64,000 nt of DNA from Augochlora pura (lineage: Eukaryota; Arthropoda; Insecta; Hymenoptera; Halictidae). Within the stretch, counting starts at the first letter, position 1. Each line of letters starts with the position of its first letter. Made by a program: the position numbers and the translations under genes. Below, in pieces: positions 49,934 to 63,304 of the stretch. The stretch covers positions 21,266,001 to 21,330,000 of the forward strand of contig NC_135774.1 of NCBI RefSeq assembly GCF_028453695.1, written 5' to 3'. The notes beneath the pieces are model-generated. The model ran no database searches. It was not told where the DNA came from and was given only the letters and a program-made list of their open reading frames with translations.

Positions 49934-50118
49934 TGTATAAGCTGAAGTAGGCTAGGAAAATATGTACATATCCCTAGGACTATCGGGGTTCCCGCTAACT
50001 GCCGATGCTCACGCTCAGTCTCTGGAATACAAGCGTAACGTATACATATGTAATAAAGAAAGTCTTAACCACAGTTTAGATATTTCTCCTAATAGTCGTC
50101 AGTAGGACAATACCTACA
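49934..50118 (+). repeat. Left LTR (minimum extent)
   Basis: The part that aligns continuously with 51528-51684. It ends in 'cctaca' directly before the primer-site-like sequence. An 'aataaag' at about 50051 may be the LTR polyadenylation signal. Confidence 0.6.
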
Positions 50119-50133
50119 ATTGGTGAACATGAC

Positions 50134-50325
50134 GTGATAAATAAAAAGGGCAGCACAAAATTGGACAGTAGCCATTCACACTACGAAATTTTGGTCGGAG
50201 AAGCCGGCTCCGCGGTTCGCGCAATTCAAACTGCGAAAAATCACAAAATTCTTCACATTGTGACTCAACTAGACGTGAAATCTACACAGAAAGTCGAAGA
50301 TATACTCCTGAACCTGCCTAAATAA
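50134..50325 (+). pseudogene. Gypsy Gag N-terminal fragment
   Basis: A 63-codon frame directly downstream of the primer site. The part 'KILHIVTQLDVKSTQKVEDI' resembles the conserved 'YYVVSQLD...VEDII' region near the start of arthropod gypsy Gag proteins. It stops early, and no further Gag or Pol homology is visible up to 51440. The match was made by eye, and the upstream part of the Gag N-terminus is degraded. Confidence 0.45.
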
Positions 50326-51527
50326 AAAATAAAGAAATGGAAAAAGTAAGAGTCAGAAAAGAAATAATCTAGGAATAGTGATCGTGTACGATGGACGCAT
50401 CGTCAAGCGGTTCCATCTAACATAACATTTTTCGTAGTACCGCTATAAACTTGTTTTATTCATGGTCGGTCTACTATGTCTATATCTCCATCTATCCTGA
50501 ATGATCACATATACGGGGGTTAAGAAATGTATAATAAAACTCGTGATGATATAGACTGTTACCATCATGATTCCGCAGATCTTGTCCAGTATAGTAATAT
50601 CGCACATGCCCATATAACGGAACAAAGTCGATGAAAAAGTACAGTCCATTACAGCTTTTAAAATCTAGTTTCAACAGCTGTGATACGTTCTTCGATTTTT
50701 ACCGAGCGGTGAGATATATGCTCAAACGAATTCTTCCTTCCTTCCACTTCAATATTGTTTCCATAACCTGGGGTTTTCATCATCATTATTATCATAATTA
50801 GCCTTTAAATCATCAGTCTCCGCTAGACCTGGATTAACCATGAACACTTTCTTTCACCGCTCCGAGTATTATACCTAGAAGAGTCTCATATATATTATTG
50901 ACGTGCCGTGCAGTCTTAAGCTAGTAGCCATTACTCATAGATTATTCTGTTAGAGATGGTCTTCGGATGATCCTATGTCTACCTGGCGACCTCTTCGTGG
51001 GCGACGATCAGACAGAAGTGTCCGTCTTCTTGGAGTAACTGCGAGGGTACATGAAGTCGTTGAAGCCTGTCGCGAAAGTGCATCACGGACACAGGCATAT
51101 CTTTAAAAAATTTGAGCGCTCGTTTTAATCCGCTGCGACGCAGGAAAAAAATGCTACAACCACCTCGCAAGGGACCTACCTAGTTTTAAGTTGTACTAAT
51201 AAGAATTTTGTTGTTTAAATAGGACAGTGCGAAAAACAGCCTCAAACCAACCTTTTTGATAAACAATATCTAATGCAATAGGCCAACGTTCCTGCACACA
51301 ATGATAGCATTATAAACCAAAGACTATACCAAAGTTCCTATTGTTAGTCCTTAGTATAAGAAATTAAGTTGTACATAATAGAGATATATATATATATGTG
51401 TTTTGTATTATTGTATAAAAAAAGAAAATATGGTCAAATCATACCCGGCATTGCGGGGGGGGGGGTAAAGTAATTCCTGAAAGAACCAATAAATGGCGTG
51501 GTTAACGATAACATCACTGACCAATGG

Positions 51528-51684
51528 AAATATAAGCTGAGGTATTCTAGAGAAATATCCCTAGAACTATAGGGCTAATCGCCAATGCTCGCGCTCTATC
51601 TTCGTATGTGCAATGAAGAAAGCCTTAATCGCAACACGTGTCTAGCTATTTCTCCCGATAATCGTGAGTAGGAAAATACCTACA
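51528..51684 (+). repeat. Right LTR (minimum extent)
   Basis: Aligns with 49934-50118 with many substitutions and small gaps, which indicates an old insertion. Confidence 0.55.
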
Positions 51685-52640
51685 TACTTATAATGTGCAA
51701 TTAAAATTTATGCAAAGATCTTTAAAATTTTTACATGAAATTTATACAATACTAGCTTCAGTTTCTATGCGACTTTGGATTTAGGGCCGCAGCTCGTTAA
51801 GCAGTTGAAGATGGGAACAGAAATTGTTTTGCTTTGATTGCCTGACGATTTTATGCCAAGTCAAGATTCACTTCTGATTGGATGTGCAAGAAAATTATGA
51901 GAATTCAAGCACTTCCTTAAGGAGGAAGAAAAACAAGCCAGAGATTGGTGTCATTATATAAATAAACGAATATTTTGTCTTGAATTATTAACTTATGTAT
52001 TCGAGTGATATGTCCATCTCATTTAAACTAAAACAATTCCATGAAACTTATAGCAGTTAATTTCTGAAATCATTGTTCTGCATGTTATTATATTAAATAA
52101 TTTAATACAAAGATTATAGTATAAATTTAAAATTCTGTATACACAATGCATAAGAACAGACATTATTTTACTTTCATAATATTGTATATAAAATATTTTT
52201 GTCAACATAGTAGAAATGTGTAACAATATATATTTAAATGCTTTACTTGTATACTTCATTAGTAAAATTACAATTTTTAGTTCTGTTGTAAATAAATACA
52301 ATTATTGTTGATAAATGGTGGTTTCAGTGATGAGATCACACAAATTGAATGAAAATAGTAGTTTACAAGACGTAAATGACAAATATCCATTTATCATAAA
52401 AACGAAATATTCAAACAAAATAAAATCTGCATAATAATCTATGTAGATATAATTTATATTTTTAAAAAATCGTTATATGCAAAGGTGAAACCATGAGATT
52501 GCGTTGTTCAGAGAGTTGGTAATACTGAGAACTGAAGAAGACCACATGGAAAAGACGAAATCATAAAGGGGCAGAGGGACACGATAGATCAGAAGCGCCA
52601 CAAAACGGAGTTGCGGATGTTTCATAAAACACTCGGCATG
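51685..52640. other. AT-rich spacer, nothing recognised
   Basis: No supported gene, repeat or RNA feature. The short frames are AT-driven. Confidence 0.45.
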
Positions 52641-53700
52641 GATCGAGCTCCATGTTCGCCCGTGAAAGTGATGCGGTATCTCCGCGATTAGGGGATACAA
52701 ATCTTCTATCCAGTGAAAGGACGTTAAGTAGTTTGTATGTATTATTTTGTGAATCGATAGTTGGAATCGGTTATTCTGACAGTAGTAAGGTTAGTTCAAG
52801 GGTGTGTAATCTTCACGCGTGTCGGAAAGTAGCGTGGCGAAGCGATTGGTTTCGTCGCAGTGTAAGTGGAAAACTTTGTAAAAGCCGACCACGGCAGTGG
52901 AAAGTAAGAAAATTGACTCCGAAAAACATATCAGAAACGGAAAAAGTGAGAAGAATATTAAGAACAAGACCAAAGATAACATTCAAAGTGGTGGTGGCGA
53001 CAGCAACAGTGACGGCAACGACAGCGGTGGCGCAAGGTGTGAGGACGAGGTGAATGCACGGCGGCCGCGGTGTGTGCCAGTGGTGTGCGCGCTCGTCGCT
53101 CGTGGAAACCCGCCAAAACCCGCGGCCGCGAACAACCACCAGCAAAAGCAACAGTAACAGCAACAACAACAGCAGTAGGAGGAAAAGGAGAAGGAGGAGA
53201 AGGAGGAGGAGGAGGAGAAGGTGGAACAGCATTAGCAATAGTAGTAGTAGTAGTAGTAGTGGTAGCAGCAGCGGCAGCAGCAGCGGTGGCAGAAGCAGCA
53301 GTAGCGCGCGACGTTGTGCTGTTTTGACAACTTTCCGCCGCGTCGGGGCGTCGCGCCGTTTTTCTCGCGGCGGCGGCGGCAACAGCAGAAACAACGACAA
53401 CAGTATCGGCAACAGCTTGTTTTAAGAAGGTTGCTTGCAACAGCGGTAACGGCAGCGACGCTGCTGACCCCTCAGCCTACACGACGACGACGGCGGTGGC
53501 GACGGCGACGGTGGTGGCGGCTGCGTTCTGTTATTATTTTGCCGCGGTGCTTTTGACCCTTCGAACCGGGCGAGTTCATTGCAGCGCTTTCGCGGGGGTG
53601 TTAGCCAGTTTTATTACTCCGGCCTTCTCCGTCCGCAGCAGCAGCGCCGACGGCGCCAGAACATGATGTGGTATATGCAGCATGTCTACTAGTGTACGTA
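52640..53700 (+). other. Low-complexity, GC-richer probable 5' exon
   Basis: An abrupt change from AT-rich to GC-rich, strand-asymmetric DNA. It contains CAA/CAG repeats (about 53139-53177), a GGA/GAA tract (53177-53222), AGT/AGC repeats (53235-53305) and GGC/GAC repeats (53370-53390 and 53480-53525). Several overlapping frames stay open only because of the repeats. This pattern is common in long untranslated first exons of large insect neuronal or developmental genes, so I read it as a probable plus-strand leader exon with short upstream frames. It may belong to the gene starting at 63305, but that link is inference. Confidence 0.45.
53139..53305 (+). repeat. Compound trinucleotide repeat (CAA/CAG, GGA, AGT/AGC)
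   Basis: Three successive imperfect triplet runs without spacer. Plus-strand frames give Ser/Asn, Arg or Gly/Val homopolymer-like stretches; minus-strand frames give poly-Leu, poly-Ala or poly-Thr. None is taken as a protein. Confidence 0.8.
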
Positions 53701-56700
53701 CTCGATCGCACCAATAATCAAACACGTTCAACCGCCTATCTACAGGGCGAGAAGTCGCCGACAGGCTCTGGACACTGACCTTCGGTGTATATCTTTAACG
53801 AGCCGATCGAAAAGGACTATATCGGTAACGTTGCGACTAAGGACGCGACCGAACCACGTGATATACCTGTCGTTGGACCGCGTCATGCAAAGCATGCTCG
53901 ACTCCCCAATGGCCATAACCTGAATTCAGCCGATTTGACCCGATTAAACCCGATTCAACGTATTCGTACATGAACGATTAAACGTACGAACGAATGATTG
54001 AAAACATTAGGTAGCCATTCACATTTTTCATCATTCCTCGTGTTTGCGCGTCTTATTTCGTGGAGTTCCATACCGAATCAAGTACACGTTAGAGCATTCT
54101 GAGGAAAAAGACTTCAATATTCAACGTGTCTCGGAAGTGTATTGCGTCTTGATGATGAAAATCTAATGGAAAATAAATAAAATTTCAACAGAAAGAGGTC
54201 AGCTTGCTTCCTTATAACAGGTGATTAGGTAGACTAATGGACGGAGACCGTGATATGCCTACTGTTTCTCATCCATTTGGTGTTCTCCCATACCGGTGAT
54301 AACTTGAAATAATTGTGTTGTGGTGTACTGTACACATAGTGTCATTAATACAGTGTCGGTATAGTGTCAACCGTTACGTGTAATTGTCTGAAGGTGGTGG
54401 CGTGGGAGTCCGACATTTTAACCGTTCGTATTCACGAAAAGATACAAGTGTCCACGTGTGAAATACGGTCGGTACTTCAGGGGCGTGGGAATCATACGTC
54501 GAGCTTACATTTGCAGAACATTTTTTAGTGTTTTTCACAGATAGGAATTTTATCATATGTGCAGTTAACATTTGATTTTGTAGTCACGAGTTGTTTGTTT
54601 TTCCATTATCACGACCACACTGTTGTTTACTGAAGGGAAAGGCATCAAACACGTCTTTTACTGCGATTCAAGAATTTCAAGGGAAAATAAACAATGGACA
54701 TTCCGTGCTACATTAACTAAGAAAAAGGAAAAATAAAAGATTTTTCAAAGGCTATACGTACACTGACAGTTCAACGGCATTGTTGAGAAAAATACTTTAT
54801 CTGTGCTTTGTACAGCCTTGTGAAGTGTTTGACAGTACGTGACCAAGTGCGTGACAATGAAAAATACCTGGTGAGTCGAAAATTTTTCTTCATAATTTTT
54901 ACATTTAAATATGGTCATTTGTTCTTGCAATACATACATTTGAAATAGTTATTAGGGACAAAGGGGAGAGAGAAAGGAAAGAAAACAGGATGGCGTAGAG
55001 AAGGGGGGGAAGGGGAAGGATAGTAGATGAAACGAGAAGTATATTTTTCATTTCTACTTTGAATTATTATTAGTAAGCTGAACGCCTTTGTATACAGAAG
55101 ACTAGAATTGCTGTTATTTTTCTTGTTAAAACATGAGATTACGTATTCTAATGTTGGAATTCCGTGATTCTGAAACGTACGTATTACATCAAGTAGACAA
55201 ATGAATTCAACATAATGCACATTATGTATGATATTTTCTACTGTGCTCGCATTTATTTATGTAAATTAGTTGATTCTCGTTATTGATCCTTCTTTTTGTG
55301 TGTTTCCAACTGCTAGAAACGTGCAATTAAGAACCATTATACATCATACGACGTGTATCTGTTTTTAGGTTAGGTTAGTGATCGTTACTACTTAACCTCA
55401 AAAATTATCATAGATTATTTCTTTCCTTCAGACTTACAATATTATATATGCCAAATAGTCTATGTTAATAGGAAGATGGATGAATTTAGTTGAATTTAAT
55501 ATTATTTATATTACTGATTGCATCATTGATTTGAGATAGAAGATATTAATCAATTTTTAGAAATATCTATATGAATGTGTGGGTTGATTTTATAGATAGT
55601 ATTTTATTATTATAGAAGTATCACAATGAAATTATATCTGTCGCATTCAAAGAAAGTTGATATTATTTAATACGCCATTAATATAAATATAAGTATTTAT
55701 TGATGAAGAATCAAATTGAATATACATACTTATTCAAGGTCAATTTATTGTTCCAACAACAAAGTTATAATGTGTTCTATTGAAATGAAATCATATGATC
55801 ATACTGTAAGAAACATTAAAATGTGTTTCAGTCTATTACATTGTTTGATAACATCATGAAAATAACCAATCTTATATTTGTAATTTGTGATTGTCTTTAC
55901 CAAAAATAAATTCAATTTTGTTTTCTAAAATAACACATTGAATTCAAAAGATATATATTCCATAATCGCTTATCAATTAAATTCTAACACATCTAAATTA
56001 TATTTTATTTAAACAGTTATACAGTTTGTCATTTTAAATAAAAGAGATTTCATTTTTGCAGAAAAATTATTGTTACGAACAATGGCAAAGACCAGATGAT
56101 CAATTCTTAAAATGTTATATTGTGAGGTTTCACTCATACTTCATAAAAGTATACGTATATTTATATTTTTTCTAAAAGTTATGTTGAAAATAATATATGG
56201 AAATACTATTATAATTACACATAATTTAGATTTATACCGTCACTTTTCATATTACATTCCAGCTTGAAATATTTAAATAATTAAGTGCAGTCAAAAGTTA
56301 TTTTAAAATCACAAATAGGTATGTATTGTTAAATATTTTTTTCTAGATTAATTAATATAACAGTATACGATGCATTTCTAAAATTATAGAAGTGTAGCTA
56401 GAATTTGGTAATGAGATGTATCAAACAATATTTGACAAATGTGGCTTTAATTCATATAGAATGTGTTAGTATTAAAAACAGTATTTAGACGATGCTTCAA
56501 ATGCAGTTGTGCTTAATATTGTAGATATAAAATTAAAACATTGTTATAAGTTTGTATTGTAGGTTACATACCACAAATCAATAACTTACGTTGATGTTAA
56601 TTGAAGAAGAAGAAGTTGCAATTATTAAAAGAGTGTTGGATCTATAGTACATCGAATTGATTTCACAAGTATTTAGCATATATATGGAAATGTGTGTTAC

Positions 56701-58689
56701 ATTTACATCACAAAATTGCTGATTTATTCTAGATTGGTTTGTGCAGAGTTTGTAAGAACTTCGCTACAATATGGAATGACTTGTTTCATTTAGTGAATTA
56801 AAAGTAGTTCCAAAGATTTTGAGGCAATAAATATTACTAAATACTATTTAAGAAAGATTAATAGTATTTAAGTGATTGTTTTAACAGATTTAAATAGTTA
56901 ATATAGTAAAATTAAAAATTAACATTGATTTAAATTGGCTAGTAATTAAAATATTTGCTATGTAAACTTAATTTGTGTGTATATATATATGTATATATAT
57001 TTATAGGGTTCGTTATACATAATGAACTTTTGAAAATCTCTGTACCGTTAATGTCATTATGTTTTGTATATTACAAAATTAAAATTACATTTATATATAC
57101 CAAATTTTCCTTATAGAAAATATTTTTACATTACAATTCCTGGAGAAATTACATGTACAGTGTTATAGAATCAAGAATCATTTTGAAATATTTATATATA
57201 CAATTACTAATAGATAATGTAATTTAAAATTAAGTTGAAATAATGGTGTAAAACGCGTAATTGTATTTTCTTAATTAAGGAAATTTTAAAGCTTACAATT
57301 AATGTATGAAATCAAGTCATTTATATATTATTTACTGTGTAGGATATAGTGAGGTAATATACTTTGCAGTTCCTAGCAAGATGAAACATATTTTGGGATG
57401 TCTTTTCATTTGTAATATATGAAAAATAAATTACTTATATTAAAATTACTTACATAAAGATTTGTATAGTTATATGAAAATTTCAAGTACATATAATTAC
57501 ATTCGTCATCGCTTGATCTCTTCTTTTCCTATGTCATTTGTGTAACAACTATTTCGCAACTGCAGTATAGTATAAATTAATTGTCTGTGCTTCCTGCTTT
57601 TATTACTAGGAAACACATTTGTACATACAAGAAATGATAAAGTATTAATTATATCATATATAACGAATATTATTTGCTATTACAAAATAAGTACAATTTT
57701 TGTATTATATTACGCGTACACAGATTTTAATGATCGTATAATATACTGTAGCTAAGAAACATGATTTATCTACAGTTTTTGTACATATATATCAAATTGT
57801 AATATAATTTATATATTTTAAGATTTCAATTATTAGATATGTATATAATTTTAACCCCCATTTACTACTTATGCAATAACTTAATTTTTCCTTAATTGAT
57901 GTGATATATATGTCAGTGATTGACTGTGTATTAGGATGAGATTTCACATGAGAATATTTTCTTACGGAAAGAAAGATTGTTGTTCTGAATGTAATTTGTG
58001 CAAACATCTTTTTCTGTTTAGACTGTACTTGATAGCTTTTTTCATGTAACTTTTGAATTTACACGTAAGATTTTCATTTTGAAACTATTAAACAAGTACA
58101 TATGTTTTATTTCAATAATTTTGTTACTATTTATCCTTGTAATAATTGCTGCTGCTCTTTATTCCATATAGCTATTATATTATCATAATTGCAAAGAATT
58201 ATACGTTGACATAAAAATTAAAGTGTAACGAAATTTTTAAGAGAAATATTATATATTACATTTTTTCATTATGGCTTACCAAAATCTTCCTTTAAATACT
58301 CGAAGGACCATTGGGAGGTTGAAGTAGCAGTTGAAAAGTAAGATAAAAAAAACAGACTATTTGGGGTTCTTCACTTCTTTTTGCTAACCAAGATTATGTA
58401 TAACGCATCCTACGTGCACGTATGCGGAAACGACGCATCTAATAATAGGCGACACGTTTACCGTCGACTTATTGGGTAGCTTACTTACGAGATGTATTCC
58501 GAAAGTAATAGGCATGACATCGGAAAATTATTTTATAATTTATTTCCGTCGAAGCATTTTAAAGCTTGTTATTCAACTAAATATATTTATTCAACGAAAT
58601 ATTATGCAAGTTTGCCTAAATATAGTTTAATCGACTTCATAAATCTATATACGTATTTTCGGATCATCATAACACGGCGACGGAATTGT
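53701..58689. other. Long AT-rich stretch, probable intron
   Basis: Mostly very AT-rich DNA with only short frames. There are short TA tracts (about 56982-57000). No exon with a recognisable domain was found on either strand. It is consistent with a long intron between the leader exon at 52640-53700 and later exons. Confidence 0.4.
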
Positions 58690-58832
58690 GGGGGGGGGGG
58701 GGGGGGGGGNNNNNNNNNNNNNNNNNNNNNNNNNNNNNNNNNNNNNNNNNNNNNNNNNNNNNNNNNNNNNNNNNNNNNNNNNNNNNNNNNNNNNNNNNNN
58801 NNNNNNNNNGCGGGGTGGGGGGGGGGGGGGTG
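58690..58832. other. Assembly gap flanked by G runs
   Basis: 100 N at 58710-58809, preceded by an uninterrupted run of about 20 G and followed by a G-rich tract 'gcggggtggggg...' to about 58832. The round gap size suggests an arbitrary filler. Frames running through it are artefacts. Confidence 0.95.
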
Positions 58833-61800
58833 GGCCTCAAAGAACTTTGGGGAAAAGATTTCCGAATTACTTAGAACTAAACAAGTTCTTGTTTCTTAAT
58901 GAAAATGGAAGAAATTTTTAGAAAATAATATTGACCAATGAAATAAATGAATGATGTAAAGTATAGTTATGATACAAATTGATAGACTAAATTAATTATT
59001 TACTATTTTTCTTCTTTTGTGGTCAAAAACGTAAACAGATACATTCATTTACGATCAATAAATGTATTTATGTCGTACTTTTGAGAAAATTAATTTTAAA
59101 ATTGTTACAAATAGTTTAATATGTATGTTGATACATGCAAATGTTGTTATATTCGTACACAACATACGAATAAGATATTTTATAATCTGCTGTTTAATAT
59201 ACAAATATAGTGGAAATTGACAAAGAAACACATAAAGTTCCGATAGGTACATAAGTACACAAACGTATCATTTGTGTATTCTTAAAATTTAATTGTTTAG
59301 AAAATCTTGTGATAATGTACCTTATATATTTTTTGTATACATATGACTGTGTACAGATTTAATATAATTTTATAATGTTCAATACTTTCATTCTTTATAA
59401 GTATTATTTACAACATTATTTATTAGCTTAGCATTTGATTTGTCGATATATCATTATTGTATATTGTAGAATTTATACTTTCATTGTCTACAGAACAAAG
59501 TAGGGATCTCAATGATCGTCAGCAGAGTTCACCTTAAATTAAATTCGATTAATTTAAGTTGTAATTTAGACAACAAACGTGTCTGTTCTGCGAGGGTTAA
59601 AGATGGATGAACGTGTAACAAATTTTTTCCCGGATTATAAGAGTATCAGTTCCTAACTCAGCTTCCATTTGTCGGACTATTTACAAATACATATATCGAT
59701 CTCATCAAAAGTTCATTGAACGTCATTCATAGAACACGTGTACACTGCGATATGTAGAAGTGGTTAATGATTTCATGCTGACGACGAATGACACTTCAAG
59801 GCTTGTACAAATTTGTAATTAGTCCAAATGAAACAGTTCAGAAGTTGCAAACGGGTTGGAGAAGGGATGGGGATAGTTTTGAATATGCGAAAAAGTTATT
59901 TTTTACGAAACTATAACCGTTGAATAATAACGTTTGAAGATCAAATATAAAATATAAATTTACAAATTTGCTTGGTTGAATCAGTTTTGACAATGAATCT
60001 TCGTACAAAAAACATCTGAATTAATCGGAGTTCGATAACGTCTGAAATTATTTTGCATGTACACATACTGCGAAATTAAATATAATTATCAGAAGCTTAT
60101 TCAAATAATTCCTATTTACTTTTTTTTTATATTACATTTAATATATAAATACATTTCTCTGCTGTTGTTACGTCGATTTTATTATTGACTAATTAAACAT
60201 AAAATTTGTTTACTTATTATTTCATGAAACGTGTCTTCAAAATACAGAATATTTAATATACATTTCCTTCATAGTAGATTGAATCACGTGCAATGGAAGT
60301 ACAAGATTTAAACTTGTTATGAAGAGAACTCGATTGGAATATCGATAACTGGTTCGGAAAAATGTAATGAGAAGTAGAAAGAACTTATTGTGGATTAATA
60401 ATTGAGACAACGACAGGATACGTCGGCATGCTTTGAAGTACCGGAAATTGTTCAACGAGTCCCGTACAGAATTTATCTCGTTTTTCTTATCTATGTTCAT
60501 GCTCGACTAAGCCCGATCTGATAATTACAAAATGGCTACCGTCCCCGTCTATAAGATATTAGACAAGCTTCAAATGTACGCTTAACCGGGGAACAGTGTA
60601 TTTTTGTAATAATCATCTGGAGAGTTACTTCATCCATTATTATTATCATTTGGAACCCAAAGTGGATAAAATTGATTCTATGCTGTTTCTAATTGTATAT
60701 ATCGGACACATTATTATAGAAAAGTTAATTATGATTAACTTGGGGTATTTGGTTTTATTTTTGAAGAATTTAAATAATTCTATTTAAATACTTTATAAGA
60801 AATTAAATTGTTATAGATCCTTTTAATGTTTGCATTGCAATATGCTATGATCACATATTTAGAAAGTACACTGTATGAACAATGACCATATTTAAATTAG
60901 TCATAAGATGGGCAGACATTTTGTATACTTATTTCTGAAGAACTGAACTTATTATCCTTAGAAGGTAGAATAAGTACCTGTATTAATATTTCATTTATAA
61001 TTATGCATATATATTAACAAGATCACTTTCGAGAAAATTCGATGAAATTTATATTCGATTCGTATTTTGCATAAATTCGTAATATTTGAAAATGATGTGT
61101 AACAGTAAGAATTGAAATGTTTATTAACTAACACATAGTTTCAAGTATGTACACTTTTTGTAATTCGCATTTATTTTCGCGTTCTCGCGTTCTAAAATTC
61201 CTTACCATTTCATATTCTTGAATTTGTTTTGAAACATCAACACGCTGCTCTATTAATGTACTTGTTAGAGTTACACAATTATCAAAATATATTACCTCGA
61301 ATTTGGTGTAAAAGTGTAAGAAAAGATCATTGTTACTTAGAAAACAAAATAAATGGTTTCAATGCATAGTTGTATATCTTGTGTTTGCACAGTTTTTGTT
61401 CGTCGAGATTTACAATGCAGAGTTTAAAAAGTTTGTAGAGTATTTTCCTTCTTCGCCCTCTCTGAACTTTTCAACTGATCGTCTGATCAACGTTACGACA
61501 CGTTCTTCAATTTCAGTGCATTTTAGACACTGTCTGTATTGTTACACATTAAGCAATCATTCCGTCGCATAAACGATGTACATTGGATCTCTGACATCCG
61601 AGAGATTGGATTTTTAATAATTCCAGATTAATAAATAGACCGCGTATTTTCATGCAAAATAAGAATTGCCGACGTGTATTTCATTTCTCAACGATTTTAA
61701 CGAGCAACAAATAATGACAGAATATTTTCAAATTTTTAAATGTTTTTACTATTTTACATTTAACCTACTCATTCCTTATTTCTTAAAAACTTTAAAGAGC

Positions 61801-61990
61801 AGAAAAGTGAATCAGTATTTTAAATTTATTATATGTTTTTACTATTCTGCATTTTGTCTGCTTATTTCCAAATTCGTAGTTTGGTAAACAAAGAATGAGG
61901 ATAGCGATAGAGGTTGGAAATACCTTCGCAGAAGTAGTTGTTACAGTATCGAGACACGGGCGCTGATGAATTATATTACGTGATGACACT
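58833..61990. other. AT-rich stretch, nothing recognised
   Basis: No gene supported. It contains only short frames such as 61330-61572 and 60237-60500, with no recognisable family. Probably intron or upstream DNA. Confidence 0.4.
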
Positions 61991-62476
61991 GAAATTAACC
62001 AAAGATTATCGTGTTTTGGTTGCAGACACCAACATCGAGGATGATGGATGCTGATAGTGAAACCGAGTGAGGGATCGATCTTGCTTTCGGAAAGAAAATT
62101 TGCGGGGCAAGAAGAGACGTAGCGTCTTGTAGCGATAGAAAGGAAAGAGGAAAGAAAGGAGGTGAAGAAAATAGAGCGAACCTCCGCCGCATCGTTGCGA
62201 GACGCTAAACCAAGTTTAATCGAAAGGACGGGAAGTAACTCGCGGACGAGAGGAACCGGACGGGAGAGGAGTGACCGAAAACGGGTATACGCACTCGTGG
62301 ATCGTGTAATAAAAAGGGAGAGAGAGAGAGAGTGAAAAAGAAAAAAGACTCAGCTTGTCTGTAAATAAGAGTTATTTTTCGTATGAGAGAAAAGGCGATA
62401 CATCTACGCCGGAACGAAGGGAAGCGAGCAAGAAGACGTTTAGAAGTCCTTGAACGGAAGAAGGTTCAGAGGACTT

Positions 62477-62530
62477 ACTCTCTCTCATTCTCTCTCTCTC
62501 TCACTCTCTCTCTCTCTCCCTCTCTCTCCT
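62477..62530 (+). repeat. CT microsatellite
   Basis: A CT-dinucleotide run with a few interruptions. It is the reverse complement of the GA run 262 bases downstream. Confidence 0.9.
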
Positions 62531-62791
62531 AGAAGATCGCGTGAAAGGGGTGGATCACTTGGTAATCGAGAAACAGGAAGTGGCGACAGAAGACGGTAGA
62601 AGAAGAAGAAGAAGAAGAGGAAGAAGAAGAAGAAGGGATACAGCGTTACGATTAACGGGTCTCGTTTCCACGTTCTTTATCCAAAATTCAACTGTGTTCC
62701 TTCTGCAGCTAGAGCAATTGTATTCAGGAATAGTGATTTAGTATAGATTTGAATGCACTGAGAAGTCTTCGTGGAGAGTCAAGAGAAAACT

Positions 62792-62844
62792 AGAGAGAGA
62801 GAGAGAGAGAGAGCAAGAGGGAGAGGGAGAGAGAGAGAGAGAGA
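62792..62844 (+). repeat. GA microsatellite
   Basis: A GA-dinucleotide run with interruptions ('gcaagagggagaggg'), complementary to 62477-62530. Confidence 0.9.
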
Positions 62845-63304
62845 AATTGAGTAAACGAGTGAGAGAAAGAGCAAACGAGTGTGCGGGAAAAAGGAACGCA
62901 GAAAGATATCCTACAAACGAGAGTAATATATAAAGACAGAAAGGCAGAAAGGAAGAGAACTCAGCGAACAAGAAGAAGAACAAGCACAGTGACAAGACCA
63001 AGGAAAAGTCGTGAAGCCGAGGGTGTGTTAATTGAGAGTAGAAAGCAAGAAGAAATAGAGACCGTTAAAAAGAACACCTAGGAAGAGAAGAATCGAAGAG
63101 AAAGGAAAGAAGGAAGGAAGGAAGAGGAAGAGAGGGGCAGTGTGCAGTGGTAGAAGAGGCAAAAGAAGGAAAGAGAGAGAGAGAGAGTGGGTTCGCGCTG
63201 TGAAGCGGTATTGAGAGGGCTGGCGTGCCCCATGTTGTGAGCGTCTGAAGGCTGCCGTGGGCAGAAGTGAAAGGGTGGGAGGGAAGGGTAAGGGTGCCGC
63301 TGGT

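Larger units (their letters stand above)
49590..51684 (+). mobile_element. Decayed Ty3/gypsy-type LTR retrotransposon
   Basis: Two diverged direct repeats flank about 1.4 kb of mostly non-coding sequence. The left LTR ends at 50118 and the right at about 51684. They share 'tataagctgaggta', 'atatccctaggactat', 'gccgatgctcacgctc', 'aaagaaagtcttaa', 'tatttctcctaatagtcg' and 'aatacctaca' in order. The left LTR is followed at once by 'attggtgaacatgacgtga', very like the primer-site region (TGGTGACCCCGACGTGA type) of arthropod gypsy elements. A short frame at 50134-50325 ('ILHIVTQLDVKSTQKVEDIL') resembles the N-terminus of their Gag. An 11-base G run precedes the right LTR. The left LTR may reach back to about 49590, since 'cactgaccaatg' recurs before both; the right one would then have an internal deletion. 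Confidence 0.65.
62040..63304 (+). promoter_or_regulatory. Purine-rich probable 5' leader
   Basis: Strongly purine-biased plus strand with GA runs (62318-62332 and 62792-62844) and GAA/GAGG tracts (62600-62637 and 63090-63190), plus one CT run (62477-62530). Such purine-rich sequence directly before the first long start codon is typical of long 5' untranslated regions in insect genes. The many frames here arise from the simple repeats. The exact transcription start cannot be placed. Confidence 0.45.

Noticed and set aside
52652..53440. Several frames of 60-200 codons on both strands
   Set aside because: They stay open because of trinucleotide repeats; the products are homopolymer-like.
58492..58921. 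Frames spanning the run of N
   Set aside because: The unknown bases were translated through; artefact of the gap.
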